NCBI GenBank assembly: GCA_964348275.1 | Contig: CAYGBT010000014.1 | Location: 1 to 64,000 of the forward strand | DNA from: CSP1-5 sp964348275 | GTDB taxonomy: Bacteria > Methylomirabilota > Methylomirabilia > Methylomirabilales > CSP1-5 | DNA: 64,000 nucleotides | Reading direction: 5' to 3' | In this document: piece after piece, positions 19,617 to 28,131 of the stretch | How positions within the stretch are numbered: position 1 is the stretch's first letter | Layout of the letters: each line of letters opens with the position of its first letter | Notes under the pieces: model-generated | Seen by the model: the letters and a program-made list of their open reading frames with translations, nothing else | Databases searched by the model: none | Told to the model about the DNA's origin: nothing | Made by a program: the position numbers and the translations under genes

Positions 19617-20819
19617 ATGACGCGGAGCTTGGAAGGGAAAGAGATCATCCTGGGGGTGACCGGGAGCATCGCGGCCTATAAGGCGGTGGAGGTGCTCAGG
19701 GAACTCACCAGACGCGGTGCGGCCGTCACCGTGGTGATGACCGAGAGTGCGCAGCGGTTCGTCGGTCCGCTGACGTTCGAGGCCCTTTCCAGACGCCGCG
19801 TCCTGACGGACCTCTTCGCCCTCGATGACTACAAGCAGATCGGTCACGTGACTGCCGGCGAGCGGGCCAATCTCCTCTTAGTCGCCCCCGCCACGGCCAA
19901 CATCATCGCCAAGTTCGCCCACGGCGTGGCAGACGACATTTTATCCATTCTGTATCTCAGCAGCTCCTGCCCCGTCCTCCTCGCTCCCGCCATGGACCGG
20001 GCGATGTATGCCCATCCCGGGACCCAGGAAAACCTCACCCTGCTCAAGGCCCGCGGGGTGCGCGTGCTGGAACCCGAATACGGAGAACTCGCCTCCGGGT
20101 TGGTTGGCCGCGGGCGCCTGGTTGATCTCTCCGCCATCCTCCATGAGGTCGACGACCTCCTCCACCTTCAGCAGGATTTGAAAGACGAGACAATCCTGGT
20201 GACCGCCGGTCCCACTCAGGAACCGCTGGACCCCGTCCGATATCTCTCCAACCGCTCCTCGGGAAAGATGGGATTCGCCATTGCTCAGGCCGCGCAAGAG
20301 CGGGGCGCCCGTGTCATGCTGGTGAGTGGCCCCACCGCGCTTCCTACCCCTCCAGGGGTCGCGCGGACCGATGTGACGACCGCCGAGGAGATGTTCCACG
20401 CCGTGGTGGAACGCCTCGATGCCACCACCGTCCTGATCATGGCCGCCGCGGTCGCCGACTACCGCCCGAGTACCCGCGCTGCACACAAGATGAAGAAACA
20501 AGAGACCCTCACCATCGAACTCCTCCGCAACCCGGACATCCTGGCCGAGGCGGGCCGGCACAAGGGATCACGGATCCTGGTAGGCTTCGCTGCGGAAACG
20601 GAAGACCTGCTCCAAAACGCCAGGGAGAAGCTCCGGAAAAAGCATCTGGACCTGATCGTGGCCAATGACATCCGGGTTGGGTTCGCCGGTGAGACCACAC
20701 GCGTCACCATTCTCGACCGCCAGGGGGGCGTTGAAGAGCTGCCCGAGCTGACAAAGCGGGAGGTCGGCCATCGCATCCTGGATCGGGTCGTTGCCCTGCG
20801 GTCTGGAGATCCGACCTAA
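19617..20819 (+). CDS. coaBC: Bifunctional phosphopantothenoylcysteine decarboxylase / phosphopantothenate-cysteine ligase
   Basis: A 400-residue two-domain coenzyme A enzyme. The N-terminal flavoprotein CoaC domain has GVTGSIAAYKAVEVLREL, the active-site ISxG-type histidine region in QIGHVTAGERANLLLVAPATAN, and PAMDRAMYAHPGTQENL. The C-terminal CoaB domain has TAGPTQEPLDPVRYLSNRS, SSGKMGFAIAQ, AAAVADYRPS and LVGFAAETED. Start ATG 19617 gives MTRSLEGKEIILGVTGS; an upstream in-frame start at 19587 adds ten residues without support. It lies between thiD and a DNA glycosylase, all on the plus strand. Confidence 0.95.
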   Translation: MTRSLEGKEIILGVTGSIAAYKAVEVLRELTRRGAAVTVVMTESAQRFVGPLTFEALSRRRVLTDLFALDDYKQIGHVTAGERANLLLVAPATANIIAKFAHGVADDILSILYLSSSCPVLLAPAMDRAMYAHPGTQENLTLLKARGVRVLEPEYGELASGLVGRGRLVDLSAILHEVDDLLHLQQDLKDETILVTAGPTQEPLDPVRYLSNRSSGKMGFAIAQAAQERGARVMLVSGPTALPTPPGVARTDVTTAEEMFHAVVERLDATTVLIMAAAVADYRPSTRAAHKMKKQETLTIELLRNPDILAEAGRHKGSRILVGFAAETEDLLQNAREKLRKKHLDLIVANDIRVGFAGETTRVTILDRQGGVEELPELTKREVGHRILDRVVALRSGDPT

Positions 20820-20866
20820 GGACTTGCCGTACGAGTCCGGAGCTTGAAAAAGACGGGGATGACACC

Positions 20867-21598
20867 ATGGACGCGAAACCCGTGCGCCACGAGGCAGCGG
20901 AGCTCGTGAAAAAGACCCGGGAGTATCTCGAGGCCCAGCAGCAGTTGGGATTCGATTTCGTCCCGGGCCATCCGGAAGCTTCCGAGCGAGACAGGCCGCG
21001 GTCCGAACGAGAGCTCCTCCTTTCCGGCACGTTGGGCCTCCGGGACATTCGACACGTCCTGGGGGAATGCACCCGGTGCAAGCTCCATCCGCATCGGACC
21101 CAGATCGTCTTTGGCGTCGGCCACCCCGAGGCGGATCTCGTCTTTGTGGGAGAGGCCCCCGGGGCGGACGAGGACGCACAGGGGGAGCCTTTCGTCGGGC
21201 GGGCGGGGCAGCTTTTGACCCGGATGATCGAGGCGATCGGCCTGAAGCGCGAAGAGGTCTACATCTGTAACGTCCTCAAGTGTCGGCCGCCGAATAACCG
21301 GACCCCGGAGCCCGACGAGATCGCCTCCTGCGAACCGTTCCTGATTGCGCAGCTCAAGAGCATCAAGCCCAGGCTCATCTGCGCGCTCGGAGGCATTGCG
21401 GTCTCGGCCCTGTTGAAGACGAAGACGCCGCTCTCCAAGCTCCGCGGCGGATTTCATGACTACCAAGGGATTCCCCTGCTCGTCACCTATCACCCCGCCT
21501 ATCTGTTACGAAATCCCAACGAGAAGAAGAGCGCCTGGCAGGACCTCCAGCTCCTCCAGAAGGAATATGTCCGTCTCACCGGCCGCCCCTTGCGCTAG
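20867..21598 (+). CDS. Family 4 uracil-DNA glycosylase with [4Fe-4S] cluster
   Basis: A 243-residue thermophile-type uracil-DNA glycosylase (Udg4/UdgA), also annotated as SPO1 DNA polymerase-like. Four cluster cysteines are at about 67, 70, 137 and 154 (CTRCK, LKCRPPNNR, ASCEPF). The active-site motif is VGEAPGADEDAQGEPFVGRAG and the leucine-loop motif is TYHPAYLLRNP. It excises uracil from DNA to begin base-excision repair. The N-terminal 60 residues are a charged helical extension found in many bacterial members. Confidence 0.93.
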   Translation: MDAKPVRHEAAELVKKTREYLEAQQQLGFDFVPGHPEASERDRPRSERELLLSGTLGLRDIRHVLGECTRCKLHPHRTQIVFGVGHPEADLVFVGEAPGADEDAQGEPFVGRAGQLLTRMIEAIGLKREEVYICNVLKCRPPNNRTPEPDEIASCEPFLIAQLKSIKPRLICALGGIAVSALLKTKTPLSKLRGGFHDYQGIPLLVTYHPAYLLRNPNEKKSAWQDLQLLQKEYVRLTGRPLR

Positions 21599-21738
21599 AT
21601 CAAGCACAAACTCTCCTTCCATTCCCGCGCCCGCCGCTACACAGGAACCTCGAAGGAAAGGGTCCGGAAGTTGCGGGAGCGGCAGCTGAGCGACTCTGAC
21701 CCACGGGCTTTCGTCAAGCGCATCGGCGAAGGTCTTCG

Positions 21739-21863
21739 ACGGGGGGTCACATTCGACGGGGGGCGACGGGGGGTCGGGGGCGACGGGGGGTCAGGCTTGC
21801 CATTTGCTATTTGTGCGACGTCACATGGAACCTCGCGAGCGCCACGGATGCCGACTGACCCCC
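21739..21863. repeat. G-tract array (CGACGGGGGG-type repeats) with GGGGGGTCAG / CTGACCCCC arms
   Basis: The 300-bp gap between the glycosylase and the CDGSH gene contains no gene. It holds five G tracts within 50 bp: six G at 21741, 21758, 21768 and 21785, and five at 21776. Each six-G tract is preceded by CGAC. GGGGGGTCAG at 21785 and CTGACCCCC at 21855 form an inverted pair. The GGGGTCAG core is shared with the RAYT-linked repeats near 59.7-61 kb. The G-rich strand could fold as a quadruplex. Confidence 0.7.
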
Positions 21864-21899
21864 AAGCTCGGGGACCCCTCTGAGTTAGTGGGGTGAGGA

Positions 21900-22124
21900 C
21901 TAACCGCTGACCCTGGGCGCCGAGTCCTCGGCCTGGAAGCCGGCCCGCCCATGGCTCCCATCGCAAAAGGGTTTGTTCTGAGAGTGGCCGCAGCGGCACA
22001 GCGAAAACGCCGTCTTGCCTTTGAGATCGAACTCTTTCCCTTCTCCGTCCAGCAACTTGATCTCCCCATCGTTCACTTCCACGCGATAGGGACCGTTCTG
22101 TTTCGAAGTGATGGTCACTCGCAT
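21900..22124 (-). CDS. CDGSH-type [2Fe-2S] protein
   Basis: A 74-residue protein ending in the zf-CDGSH motif: C43-x-C45-x2-S-x3-P-x-C54-D-G-S-H58. The three cysteines and the histidine ligate a redox-active, acid-labile [2Fe-2S] cluster. The preceding 40 residues (ITSKQNGPYRVEVNDGEIKL) are the usual small beta domain of single-motif bacterial homologues. The role in the cell is not established for these; redox or FeS transfer is likely. GGAGGAG precedes the ATG. It stands alone, with 200 bp before the FAH-family gene. Confidence 0.93.
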   Translation of the reverse strand: MRVTITSKQNGPYRVEVNDGEIKLLDGEGKEFDLKGKTAFSLCRCGHSQNKPFCDGSHGRAGFQAEDSAPRVSG

Positions 22125-22327
22125 CGGTCTCCTCCTTCTGCGTCATCAAGGGCACAACCCACTGAGAACCTCTCGTCACCGCCTGGGGATCATACCGGCA
22201 AGCCAACCAGCCGAACTGTGACGGCTCTCACAAGAAGACCAAGGGCAGAGAGCCGGACGCGCTCTCTCTTTACAACGGAATGCAGAACCGCGTCAAGATG
22301 CCGACAGAGTATTGAACGCAAGCTTCG

Positions 22328-23266
22328 CTATCGATCCGGCGCAATGATGTGACTCCGGAGCAGGCCAATCCCCTCGATCTCGGCCTCGATCACATCCCCC
22401 ACGTGAAGCCACTTGGGAGGATCGAAGCCTGCGGCCACTCCAGAAGGGGTGCCGGTGGCCAGGATATCCCCTGGTTCCAGCGTCATGCCAGCAGAGAGCG
22501 TCTCGATGAGATCGGGGACTTTGAACACCATGTCAGCGGTATGGCCCGTTTGGCGCGTCTCGCCACTGACTCGAAGGCTGATCCGCAGCTGGTGCGGATC
22601 AGGGAGCGCCGATTTGTGAACGATCCAGGGACCCATTGGGCAAAAGCTGTCGAGACTCTTCCCCTTGAACCATTGCATGTGTCTTTTTTGGAGGTCACGC
22701 GCGGTCACATCGATCAGGATGGTGTAGCCGAAGACGTGGTCGTATGCCTTCGCCCGCGAGATATTCACGCCCCGCCTCCCGATGATCACGGCCAATTCAA
22801 CCTCGTAGTCGAGCTGCTGCGTAATGTGATGATGGGTGACCGGCGCCTCGTGCCCGATCGCGCTGGTGGGGGACTTGGTGAAGAAGACCGGAACGGTGGG
22901 GACCTCCGCCGCTCGCTCCTTCGCATGCTCCGCGTAATTCCGCCCCATGCAGAAGATGTTCTTTCTGGGACGGGGAATCGGCGCGAGGAATTGGACACGA
23001 TCGGCAGGCCGGAGCAGAGGGTCGCCCGCCTTCGCGCGCTGCCTCCCCCGCGCCTGACGGCGAGCCGCTTCTCGACAGAGCTCCTGCACTCCCCTCAGAG
23101 ACGAGGCACCCCCGGCGATAAGCTCCAGCATATCCAGAGGGGCCCGCCCCCTCCACTGTCCCGACCTTTTCAATGCCGCTCCATAGGCCGGAAGGTTGAG
23201 AACATCCTCTCCCATAATGGCCACAAGCGTCGGCTGTCGATCCCAGAGCACCGAGGCAAGTCGCAT
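22328..23266 (-). CDS. Fumarylacetoacetate hydrolase family protein
   Basis: A 312-residue FAH-superfamily enzyme. The catalytic domain begins at FCMGRNYAEHAKE and holds FTKSPTSAIGHEAPV, QLDYEVELAVIIGRRG with the metal-binding glutamates, FGYTILIDVTARDLQ, GKSLDSFCPMGPWIV and ATGTPSGVAAGFDPP. Family members hydrolyse or decarboxylate beta-diketo acids in aromatic degradation or act as oxaloacetate decarboxylases; substrate cannot be assigned here. The N-terminal 90 residues are the extra domain seen in 4-hydroxyphenylacetate-type members. ATG 23266 is preceded by AAAGGAGGG, the best ribosome site in the neighbourhood. Confidence 0.9.
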   Translation of the reverse strand: MRLASVLWDRQPTLVAIMGEDVLNLPAYGAALKRSGQWRGRAPLDMLELIAGGASSLRGVQELCREAARRQARGRQRAKAGDPLLRPADRVQFLAPIPRPRKNIFCMGRNYAEHAKERAAEVPTVPVFFTKSPTSAIGHEAPVTHHHITQQLDYEVELAVIIGRRGVNISRAKAYDHVFGYTILIDVTARDLQKRHMQWFKGKSLDSFCPMGPWIVHKSALPDPHQLRISLRVSGETRQTGHTADMVFKVPDLIETLSAGMTLEPGDILATGTPSGVAAGFDPPKWLHVGDVIEAEIEGIGLLRSHIIAPDR

Positions 23267-23314
23267 GGACACCCTCCTTTCAACCCTTTCACCCGTTATA
23301 CTATTACTGTCTCG

Positions 23315-24337
23315 TTACGCCGACGTCTCGCGGACCGAGAGTCCCCTGCGGGAGACACGGCAGGGAAGGAGCCGTGCCCGGTACCGCGCGATCAATGTCT
23401 CGAGCTTCGCCCGTGCATCCGGATCGACCAGAAAGGCGATACACCCCCCACCGCCCGCCCCGCAGACCCGGGCACCGAGGGCCCCGGCACGCCGGGCGAC
23501 GCGGATGAGGGCATCGATGAGCGGGGTGCTCATGCTGGGCAACATCGCCTTTCGGATCGCCCAGTCCTCGTTCAACACCTCGGCGACCGCGCGAAGCTTT
23601 TGCCGAAGGAAGGCCTCCCGCATGGCCACCGCGTTCGATTGCAGCCGCTCGAAGAACCGGATGACCTGCGCATCGCCATCCATGTGTTTCTTGAAAAGCC
23701 GCCAGTTGTTGGCGCCCGAAAACCGGGGTTTTCCGGTATACGCGAGCAGCAGATGTTGATCCAGCTCATCGAGGAAATCCCCCGCAGCCATCGGCCGGCG
23801 GACGATACCGGCGAGACCGAACTCGATCGCGCTGGCTCCCCCGTAGACTGCCGAATAGTAATCCTGGTATCCCGTCGGAACCCGGATGGTCTGGGTCTCG
23901 ACGGCCCTCGCATATTCGATCAGCTCAGGCCTCGTCATTCGACACTTCGTGAGCTGGGCCAGCGCGGCCGTGGCGGCGATGGCCAGGGCCGAGGAGCCCC
24001 CGGTTCCCGCTCCCGCGGGAGCCTGACAGTCGGTCGTCACCTCAACGGCCGACGAAGGGGCGAAAGATTGAAGGAGGCGAGCCATCAGCTCTAGAAAGCG
24101 ATCCTGCCGCCAATCGATGCGCTGCGAGGATGCCCAAAAGGCCTGTTTGTTCTGGTCCCGGGCGACGAGGCGGATCCCTCGGCCCCTTCCCTCCCGCACG
24201 GTCACGGTAGCACGGAGGCTGATTGCAACATTAATCGTGAGCGCTGGCTGATGAAGGTGATACAGGGGAGGAATATCAAGCGTGCCCCCAGCGAAGTCAA
24301 TACGGGTCGGGGCGGTCGCGACGATGGTCTGGCTCAC
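23315..24337 (-). CDS. GHMP-family sugar kinase (HddA/galactokinase-like)
   Basis: A 340-residue GHMP kinase. Motif 1, APTRIDFAGGTLDIPPLY, resembles the sugar-binding N-terminus of heptose-7-phosphate kinases. Motif 2, APAGAGTGGSSALAIAATAA, is the ATP loop, and motif 3, RVCGAGGGGCIAF, lies near the C-terminus. The start is a GTG sharing four bases (GTGA) with the stop of the HAD gene, so translation is probably coupled. A phosphatase plus a sugar kinase fits heptose or a similar sugar-phosphate pathway, but no isomerase or nucleotidyltransferase is near to prove it. Confidence 0.85.
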   Translation of the reverse strand: MSQTIVATAPTRIDFAGGTLDIPPLYHLHQPALTINVAISLRATVTVREGRGRGIRLVARDQNKQAFWASSQRIDWRQDRFLELMARLLQSFAPSSAVEVTTDCQAPAGAGTGGSSALAIAATAALAQLTKCRMTRPELIEYARAVETQTIRVPTGYQDYYSAVYGGASAIEFGLAGIVRRPMAAGDFLDELDQHLLLAYTGKPRFSGANNWRLFKKHMDGDAQVIRFFERLQSNAVAMREAFLRQKLRAVAEVLNEDWAIRKAMLPSMSTPLIDALIRVARRAGALGARVCGAGGGGCIAFLVDPDARAKLETLIARYRARLLPCRVSRRGLSVRETSA

Positions 24338-25020
24338 ACCGGCACCTCATCCAGGGTCTGACAGCGGTGATGGTCAAACTCCGCCGGAAGGGTGGCATAC
24401 CTTTGTGCCTCCCGGAATCGCTCCCGGATCTCGGGATCGGAACTCCCGAGCGCCTCCGGCGGGACCCGGGTGATCCAGAACGTCTCAACCCGAGGGTAGT
24501 GAGCCTTGATCAGATCGAGCTCCCGAGGATCGTTATCCACCACGGTCAACCGGTCGAACCGCCCGGTGAGGGTCGCAACGACCTCCGCCTTGGCCTGCTC
24601 CTGACGCGTGTAGAAAACCTCTTGGAAGAATTCGGCCATGCGTGCGCCGTGGACCTTAGAGGCCTGCCAGGCAGGATCCCCAAAGGAGAGGAGAAAACAG
24701 GGGACCCGATCCGCCTGCAGCCGCTCGAGAAACGGCTCCACGTCGGCGAAGCGGTACGGCCGGAGGTCCGCAAAACACTCGCGGAACACCCGCTCGATGG
24801 TCGCCAGGTCGGCACTCGTCACCAGCCCGTCCCGGGCGAGATGGTCCAGGTGCTTCTCGAGCGAATACCCGGTAGGCCACACCCGTGCGTAGCTCTCTTC
24901 CCAGATCTCGGAATCGATGGCGATCCGAGCAAAGGCACCGCGGACATCGACCCAGAAGAATCGATCGGTGTCGAAGAGGGTGTGATCAAAATCGAGGAGG
25001 AAGGCGCGTTCGCCGCCCAT
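24334..25020 (-). CDS. HAD superfamily hydrolase
   Basis: A 228-residue HAD phosphatase-like protein. Motif I is LLDFDHTLFDTD with both aspartates, motif II is FLLSFGD, the lysine of motif III lies in ASKVHGARM or the following helix, and motif IV is LTVVDNDPRELDLIK. The long helical cap between motifs I and II marks it as class I. Substrate unknown. GAGAAGAGG precedes the ATG. It overlaps the sugar kinase gene by 4 bp and probably works with it. A hairpin lies just upstream, separating it from the selenoprotein gene. Confidence 0.85.
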   Translation of the reverse strand: MGGERAFLLDFDHTLFDTDRFFWVDVRGAFARIAIDSEIWEESYARVWPTGYSLEKHLDHLARDGLVTSADLATIERVFRECFADLRPYRFADVEPFLERLQADRVPCFLLSFGDPAWQASKVHGARMAEFFQEVFYTRQEQAKAEVVATLTGRFDRLTVVDNDPRELDLIKAHYPRVETFWITRVPPEALGSSDPEIRERFREAQRYATLPAEFDHHRCQTLDEVPV

Positions 25021-25045
25021 GCCCTCTTCTCAGGGAAATGAGGAA

Positions 25046-25069
25046 GGGCCGCCCGACATCCGGCGGCCC
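25046..25069 (-). terminator. Hairpin between the AhpD-like gene and the HAD gene
   Basis: Read on the minus strand, GGGCCGCC, 8 nt, GGCGGCCC forms a perfect 8-bp stem followed by TTCCTCATTT. It lies after the AhpD-like stop and before the HAD start. A weak terminator or attenuator is likely; the T tract is interrupted. Confidence 0.5.
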
Positions 25070-25107
25070 CAGACCTCTCGCCTCATCGTGAAGGAATCGC
25101 TGCTTCC

Positions 25108-25413
25108 TCAGGCCTTGGCCCCAGCGACCTCTGCCTCGTAGGCCTCTTTCATCGTTTGGACCTCTTTCTCGATCCCGTCGATGCTCGTCTTGATCGTGGA
25201 CCAGGTTGCCCGGGCCGAAGCTCGCATCGCCAGGTAGAGGGTCTCCAGGATTTCCTCCTGGGTGGCACCCGCTTGCTTCGCGGCCGCGAAGCGGGTCGGC
25301 GCTCACGTGTCGCATCCGGCAGTGACCATCGCCGCGAGCGCAACCAGTTGCCGCGTCTTTTCCTCTAGGCCGCCTTCCACGTAATACATCCCGGCAAATT
25401 CCTTGATCGCCAT
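25108..25413 (-). CDS. AhpD-like (carboxymuconolactone decarboxylase family) selenoprotein, in-frame TGA read as Sec
   Basis: From ATG 25413, with GGGAGGAG upstream, the minus strand encodes 101 residues if the TGA at 25303-25305 is read through. The sequence around it is VTAGCDT-U-APTRFAAAKQAGAT: the TGA falls exactly where the second cysteine of the AhpD CxxC redox motif belongs (Cys34, Sec37). Family-like sequence continues in frame past it (QEEILETLYLAMRASARATW) to a natural TGA at 25108. Protein identity on both sides, the motif position and a hairpin right after the UGA argue for selenocysteine, not decay. CxxU AhpD-like selenoproteins are established in bacteria. The histidine often found three residues after the second Cys is absent. 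Likely a thiol-disulfide or peroxide-reducing enzyme. It is divergent from priA. Confidence 0.82.
25267..25305 (-). promoter_or_regulatory. Putative bacterial SECIS hairpin directly after the UGA codon
   Basis: Starting at the UGA (25305 on the minus strand), 17 nt lead to an apical GGCC loop. The inner stem is GCTTCGC / GCGAAGC; with the loop it makes an 18-bp perfect palindrome at 25275-25292. An outer ACCC / GGGT pair at 25293-25296 and 25267-25270 is separated on one side by an AAGC bulge. Bacterial SECIS elements sit within the reading frame at this distance and need a guanosine at the start of the apical loop, which is present. SelB would bind here. Confidence 0.7.
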
Positions 25414-25561
25414 ATTGCTCCTCCCTTACGAGTACCAGATGAGCGAGATGGGTCCCGAAACCCTTTCATTGTACCCGTTCACCCTCCTCTTTACAACCCG
25501 TTCGCGCCCCATATATAGTCCTGAAGAGCACTCCCCTTACCAACCGAGAGGAAGAGAAGTC

Positions 25562-28018
25562 ATGGCTCCAACAGATCACCCCCCTTATGCCGAAGTCGCT
25601 CTTCCCCTGGCCATCGATAAAACACTTACCTACGCCGTCCCATTCCATCTGCGGGCGGTCGCCGCCCCGGGCAAGCGCGTCATCGTCCCCCTGGGAGCGC
25701 GCGTGGTTTCTGGATACCTGGTGCATCTGCCAGACCGGGTCGACATCCAAAACCTCAGAGAGATTCAGGACGTCCTGGACCCAGAACCCCTCCTGGACCG
25801 CCATCTACTCGAACTGACCCGCCGGGTCGCTGACGACTACGGCACACCGTGGGGGGAGGTGATCAAAGCGGCTTTGCCGCCGGGGATCGATGCATCCACC
25901 CGCCGCGTGGTGCGTCTCACCCCTGAGGGGCACCAGGCCGTGGCGCAGGGGAACCAGGGCCTCGCAAGCGGAGAACACGACTTACTCCGATTGCTCCTCT
26001 CCGACACCCCGGTCCCCACGAGTCGCCTCACCCGCCAGCTCGGCAAGGTGACGACTTCCCTCCTCCAACGGCTCCGCACAAAGGGTCTCGTTGCGGTAGA
26101 GACGACCCGGTTGCCCCCTCGCGTCCAGATCAAACAGGGGCGTGCTTTTCGCCTCCGCCGTTCTGAGACCGAAGTTCAAGCAGCCATCGCCGCTCTCACA
26201 GCTCGGGCTCCTCGCCAGGCAGACCTGCTGGCCCACCTCCTCCGTGTGGGCGGGACTCTCCCGGCTCACGAGACGCGGACCGTCGCCCGATCTCCGTCGG
26301 CCATCTTTGCCCTCGTGCACAAGGGATTCATCGAGCCCTTCCTCACTCCCCTCCAACGAGACCCCTTCCGGGATATTCCGGTGACCCCGTCTGACCCTCT
26401 CCCCCTCTCTGCACCACAGCGCGAGGTCCTTGGAGAGATCGAGGCCGCGGCCACGTCGGGCCGCTATGTCCCGTTCCTCCTCTTCGGCGTGACCGGCAGC
26501 GGCAAGACCGAGATATACCTGCAGGCCATTGCGGGGATCGTCAAGCCGGGGAGGCAGGCGTTGGTCCTGGTCCCGGAGATCGCCCTCACTCCCCGGGCTG
26601 CGGAAAGATTCCGGGCCCGCTTCGGGGACCGGGTGGCCTTGCTCCATAGTGCGCTGACGCCGGGCGAACGTCTCGACCAGTGGCTTCGCATCCGGGGCGG
26701 GGAAGCCGATATCGTGGTGGGAGCCCGGTCCGCCGTCTTTGCCCCGCTGCCCCGCCTCGGGATGGTGGTAGTGGACGAGGAGCACGACCCGGCCTATAAA
26801 CAAGAGGAGTCACCGCGATACCACGGAAGGGATGTGGCGCTGCTCCGGGGTCAGATGTGGTCCTGCCCGGTCCTGCTGGGGTCAGCCACCCCCTCGCTCG
26901 AAAGCTTCCACCGGGCCACGGTCGGCGCGTACCGACTGCTCTCCCTTTCCGAGCGCATCGGGGAGGGCGCGCTTCCCAAGGTCACGGTGGTCGATCTCCG
27001 TCAGGAGCCGAAGAGGCCGCGTCAACCCCTCATCCTGTCTCAATTCCTGGAAGCGCGGATCCGCGAACGCCTCGACCGCCGAGAGCAGGTCCTGCTGCTG
27101 CTCAACCGGCGCGGCTATGCCACCTCCCTCCTCTGTGGCGATTGCGGCCACATTCCCCGCTGCCCCCACTGCAGCGTCGCCCTGACGCTGCACCGCGCCG
27201 CTCGGCTCCTGCGATGCCATTACTGCACGCATCAAAGGCGACCTCCGGATCGCTGCCCGGACTGTCGCGGGCCAAATCTTCGACAGCTCGGGATAGGCAC
27301 CGAGCAGGTGGAGCGGGAACTCAACACCCTCTTCCCCCGCGCCAGGATCGCACGCATGGACCGGGATACCACGGCCGGCCGCCATGGGCATCACTTCCTC
27401 TTGCAGCGGCTGGAGCGCGGGGACCTGGATATCCTGATCGGCACGCAGATGATCGCCAAAGGACACGACTATCCGAACGTCACGCTGGTTGGGGTGCTCT
27501 CGGCGGACATCGGTCTCAATCTCCCCGACTTTCGCGCGGGAGAGCGAACCTTTGCCCTTCTCACGCAGATGGTGGGCCGCTCCGGAAGGGGGCCACTCCG
27601 CGGAGACGCGGTGATCCAAACATACAACCCCGACCATTACTGCATCCAGGCGGCACTGAACCAGGATTTCCCTTCGTTCAGCCAAGAGGAGCTTCAGCGG
27701 CGCCAAGAACGCAACCTCCCGCCGTTTACCCGCCTCATTCGCCTCCTCGTCTCTAGCCCGAACGAGACCACGGCGTCCGAAGCCGCTCACCACCTTAGCC
27801 TCCTCCTTCGGCGGGACCGGAGCACCATCGAGATTGACGGACCCGCCCCGGCCCCGCTCGCCCGCCTCCGGAACCGATTCCGCTGGCACCTTTTCGTCAA
27901 GGGTCCCCCAGATGCCCCCCTCCGCGAAAACGTCTCCAAGGCGCTGGAATCCTCTCCGGCCACCCGAGGAGGGTCGATTTCCCTGGACATTGATGTGGAC
28001 CCCGTGGATACCCTTTAA
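25562..28018 (+). CDS. priA: Primosomal replication restart helicase PriA
   Basis: An 818-residue superfamily 2 helicase that reloads the replisome at stalled forks. The N-terminal 3'-DNA-end binding domain begins with YAEVALPLAIDKTLTYAVP. Walker A is FGVTGSGKTEIYL near residue 310; the DEEH box is VVVDEEHDPAYKQEE near 405. Between the helicase lobes the zinc-binding insert has CGDCGHIPRCPHC and CHYC...CPDC, eight cysteines for two zincs. Motifs V and VI include IGTQMIAKGHDYPNVTLVG and QMVGRSGRG. ATG 25562 follows GAGAGGAAGAG and gives the expected N-terminus; the longer frame upstream is not conserved in style. Confidence 0.95.
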   Translation: MAPTDHPPYAEVALPLAIDKTLTYAVPFHLRAVAAPGKRVIVPLGARVVSGYLVHLPDRVDIQNLREIQDVLDPEPLLDRHLLELTRRVADDYGTPWGEVIKAALPPGIDASTRRVVRLTPEGHQAVAQGNQGLASGEHDLLRLLLSDTPVPTSRLTRQLGKVTTSLLQRLRTKGLVAVETTRLPPRVQIKQGRAFRLRRSETEVQAAIAALTARAPRQADLLAHLLRVGGTLPAHETRTVARSPSAIFALVHKGFIEPFLTPLQRDPFRDIPVTPSDPLPLSAPQREVLGEIEAAATSGRYVPFLLFGVTGSGKTEIYLQAIAGIVKPGRQALVLVPEIALTPRAAERFRARFGDRVALLHSALTPGERLDQWLRIRGGEADIVVGARSAVFAPLPRLGMVVVDEEHDPAYKQEESPRYHGRDVALLRGQMWSCPVLLGSATPSLESFHRATVGAYRLLSLSERIGEGALPKVTVVDLRQEPKRPRQPLILSQFLEARIRERLDRREQVLLLLNRRGYATSLLCGDCGHIPRCPHCSVALTLHRAARLLRCHYCTHQRRPPDRCPDCRGPNLRQLGIGTEQVERELNTLFPRARIARMDRDTTAGRHGHHFLLQRLERGDLDILIGTQMIAKGHDYPNVTLVGVLSADIGLNLPDFRAGERTFALLTQMVGRSGRGPLRGDAVIQTYNPDHYCIQAALNQDFPSFSQEELQRRQERNLPPFTRLIRLLVSSPNETTASEAAHHLSLLLRRDRSTIEIDGPAPAPLARLRNRFRWHLFVKGPPDAPLRENVSKALESSPATRGGSISLDIDVDPVDTL

Positions 28019-28045
28019 ATTCTGCCTTTTTTGCGGCCTGCTGGT

Positions 28046-28073
28046 TTGACATTGGTCCGCATTTTGCTATAGA
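28046..28073 (+). promoter_or_regulatory. Sigma70-type promoter for the HEAT / HD-GYP pair
   Basis: TTGACA at 28046, a 16-bp spacer and TATAGA at 28068 lie in the 113-bp gap between priA and the HEAT-repeat gene. It is the clearest vegetative promoter in this stretch and would drive the two coupled downstream genes. Confidence 0.65.
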
Positions 28074-28131
28074 TTGAATCCAACTGCCAATGTGGCGTTG
28101 CTGGCCGTAAGCTGGCGGAAAGCGCGGGATT

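Noticed and set aside
22349..24094. 581-codon plus-strand open frame over the FAH and GHMP kinase genes
   Set aside because: It is the mirror of two clear minus-strand genes; its composition is arginine/glycine-rich without motifs.
25303..25305. AhpD-like gene as an ordinary nonsense pseudogene
   Set aside because: The TGA replaces precisely the redox cysteine, the frame is otherwise clean to a natural stop, and a SECIS-distance hairpin follows; decay would not be expected to choose this codon.
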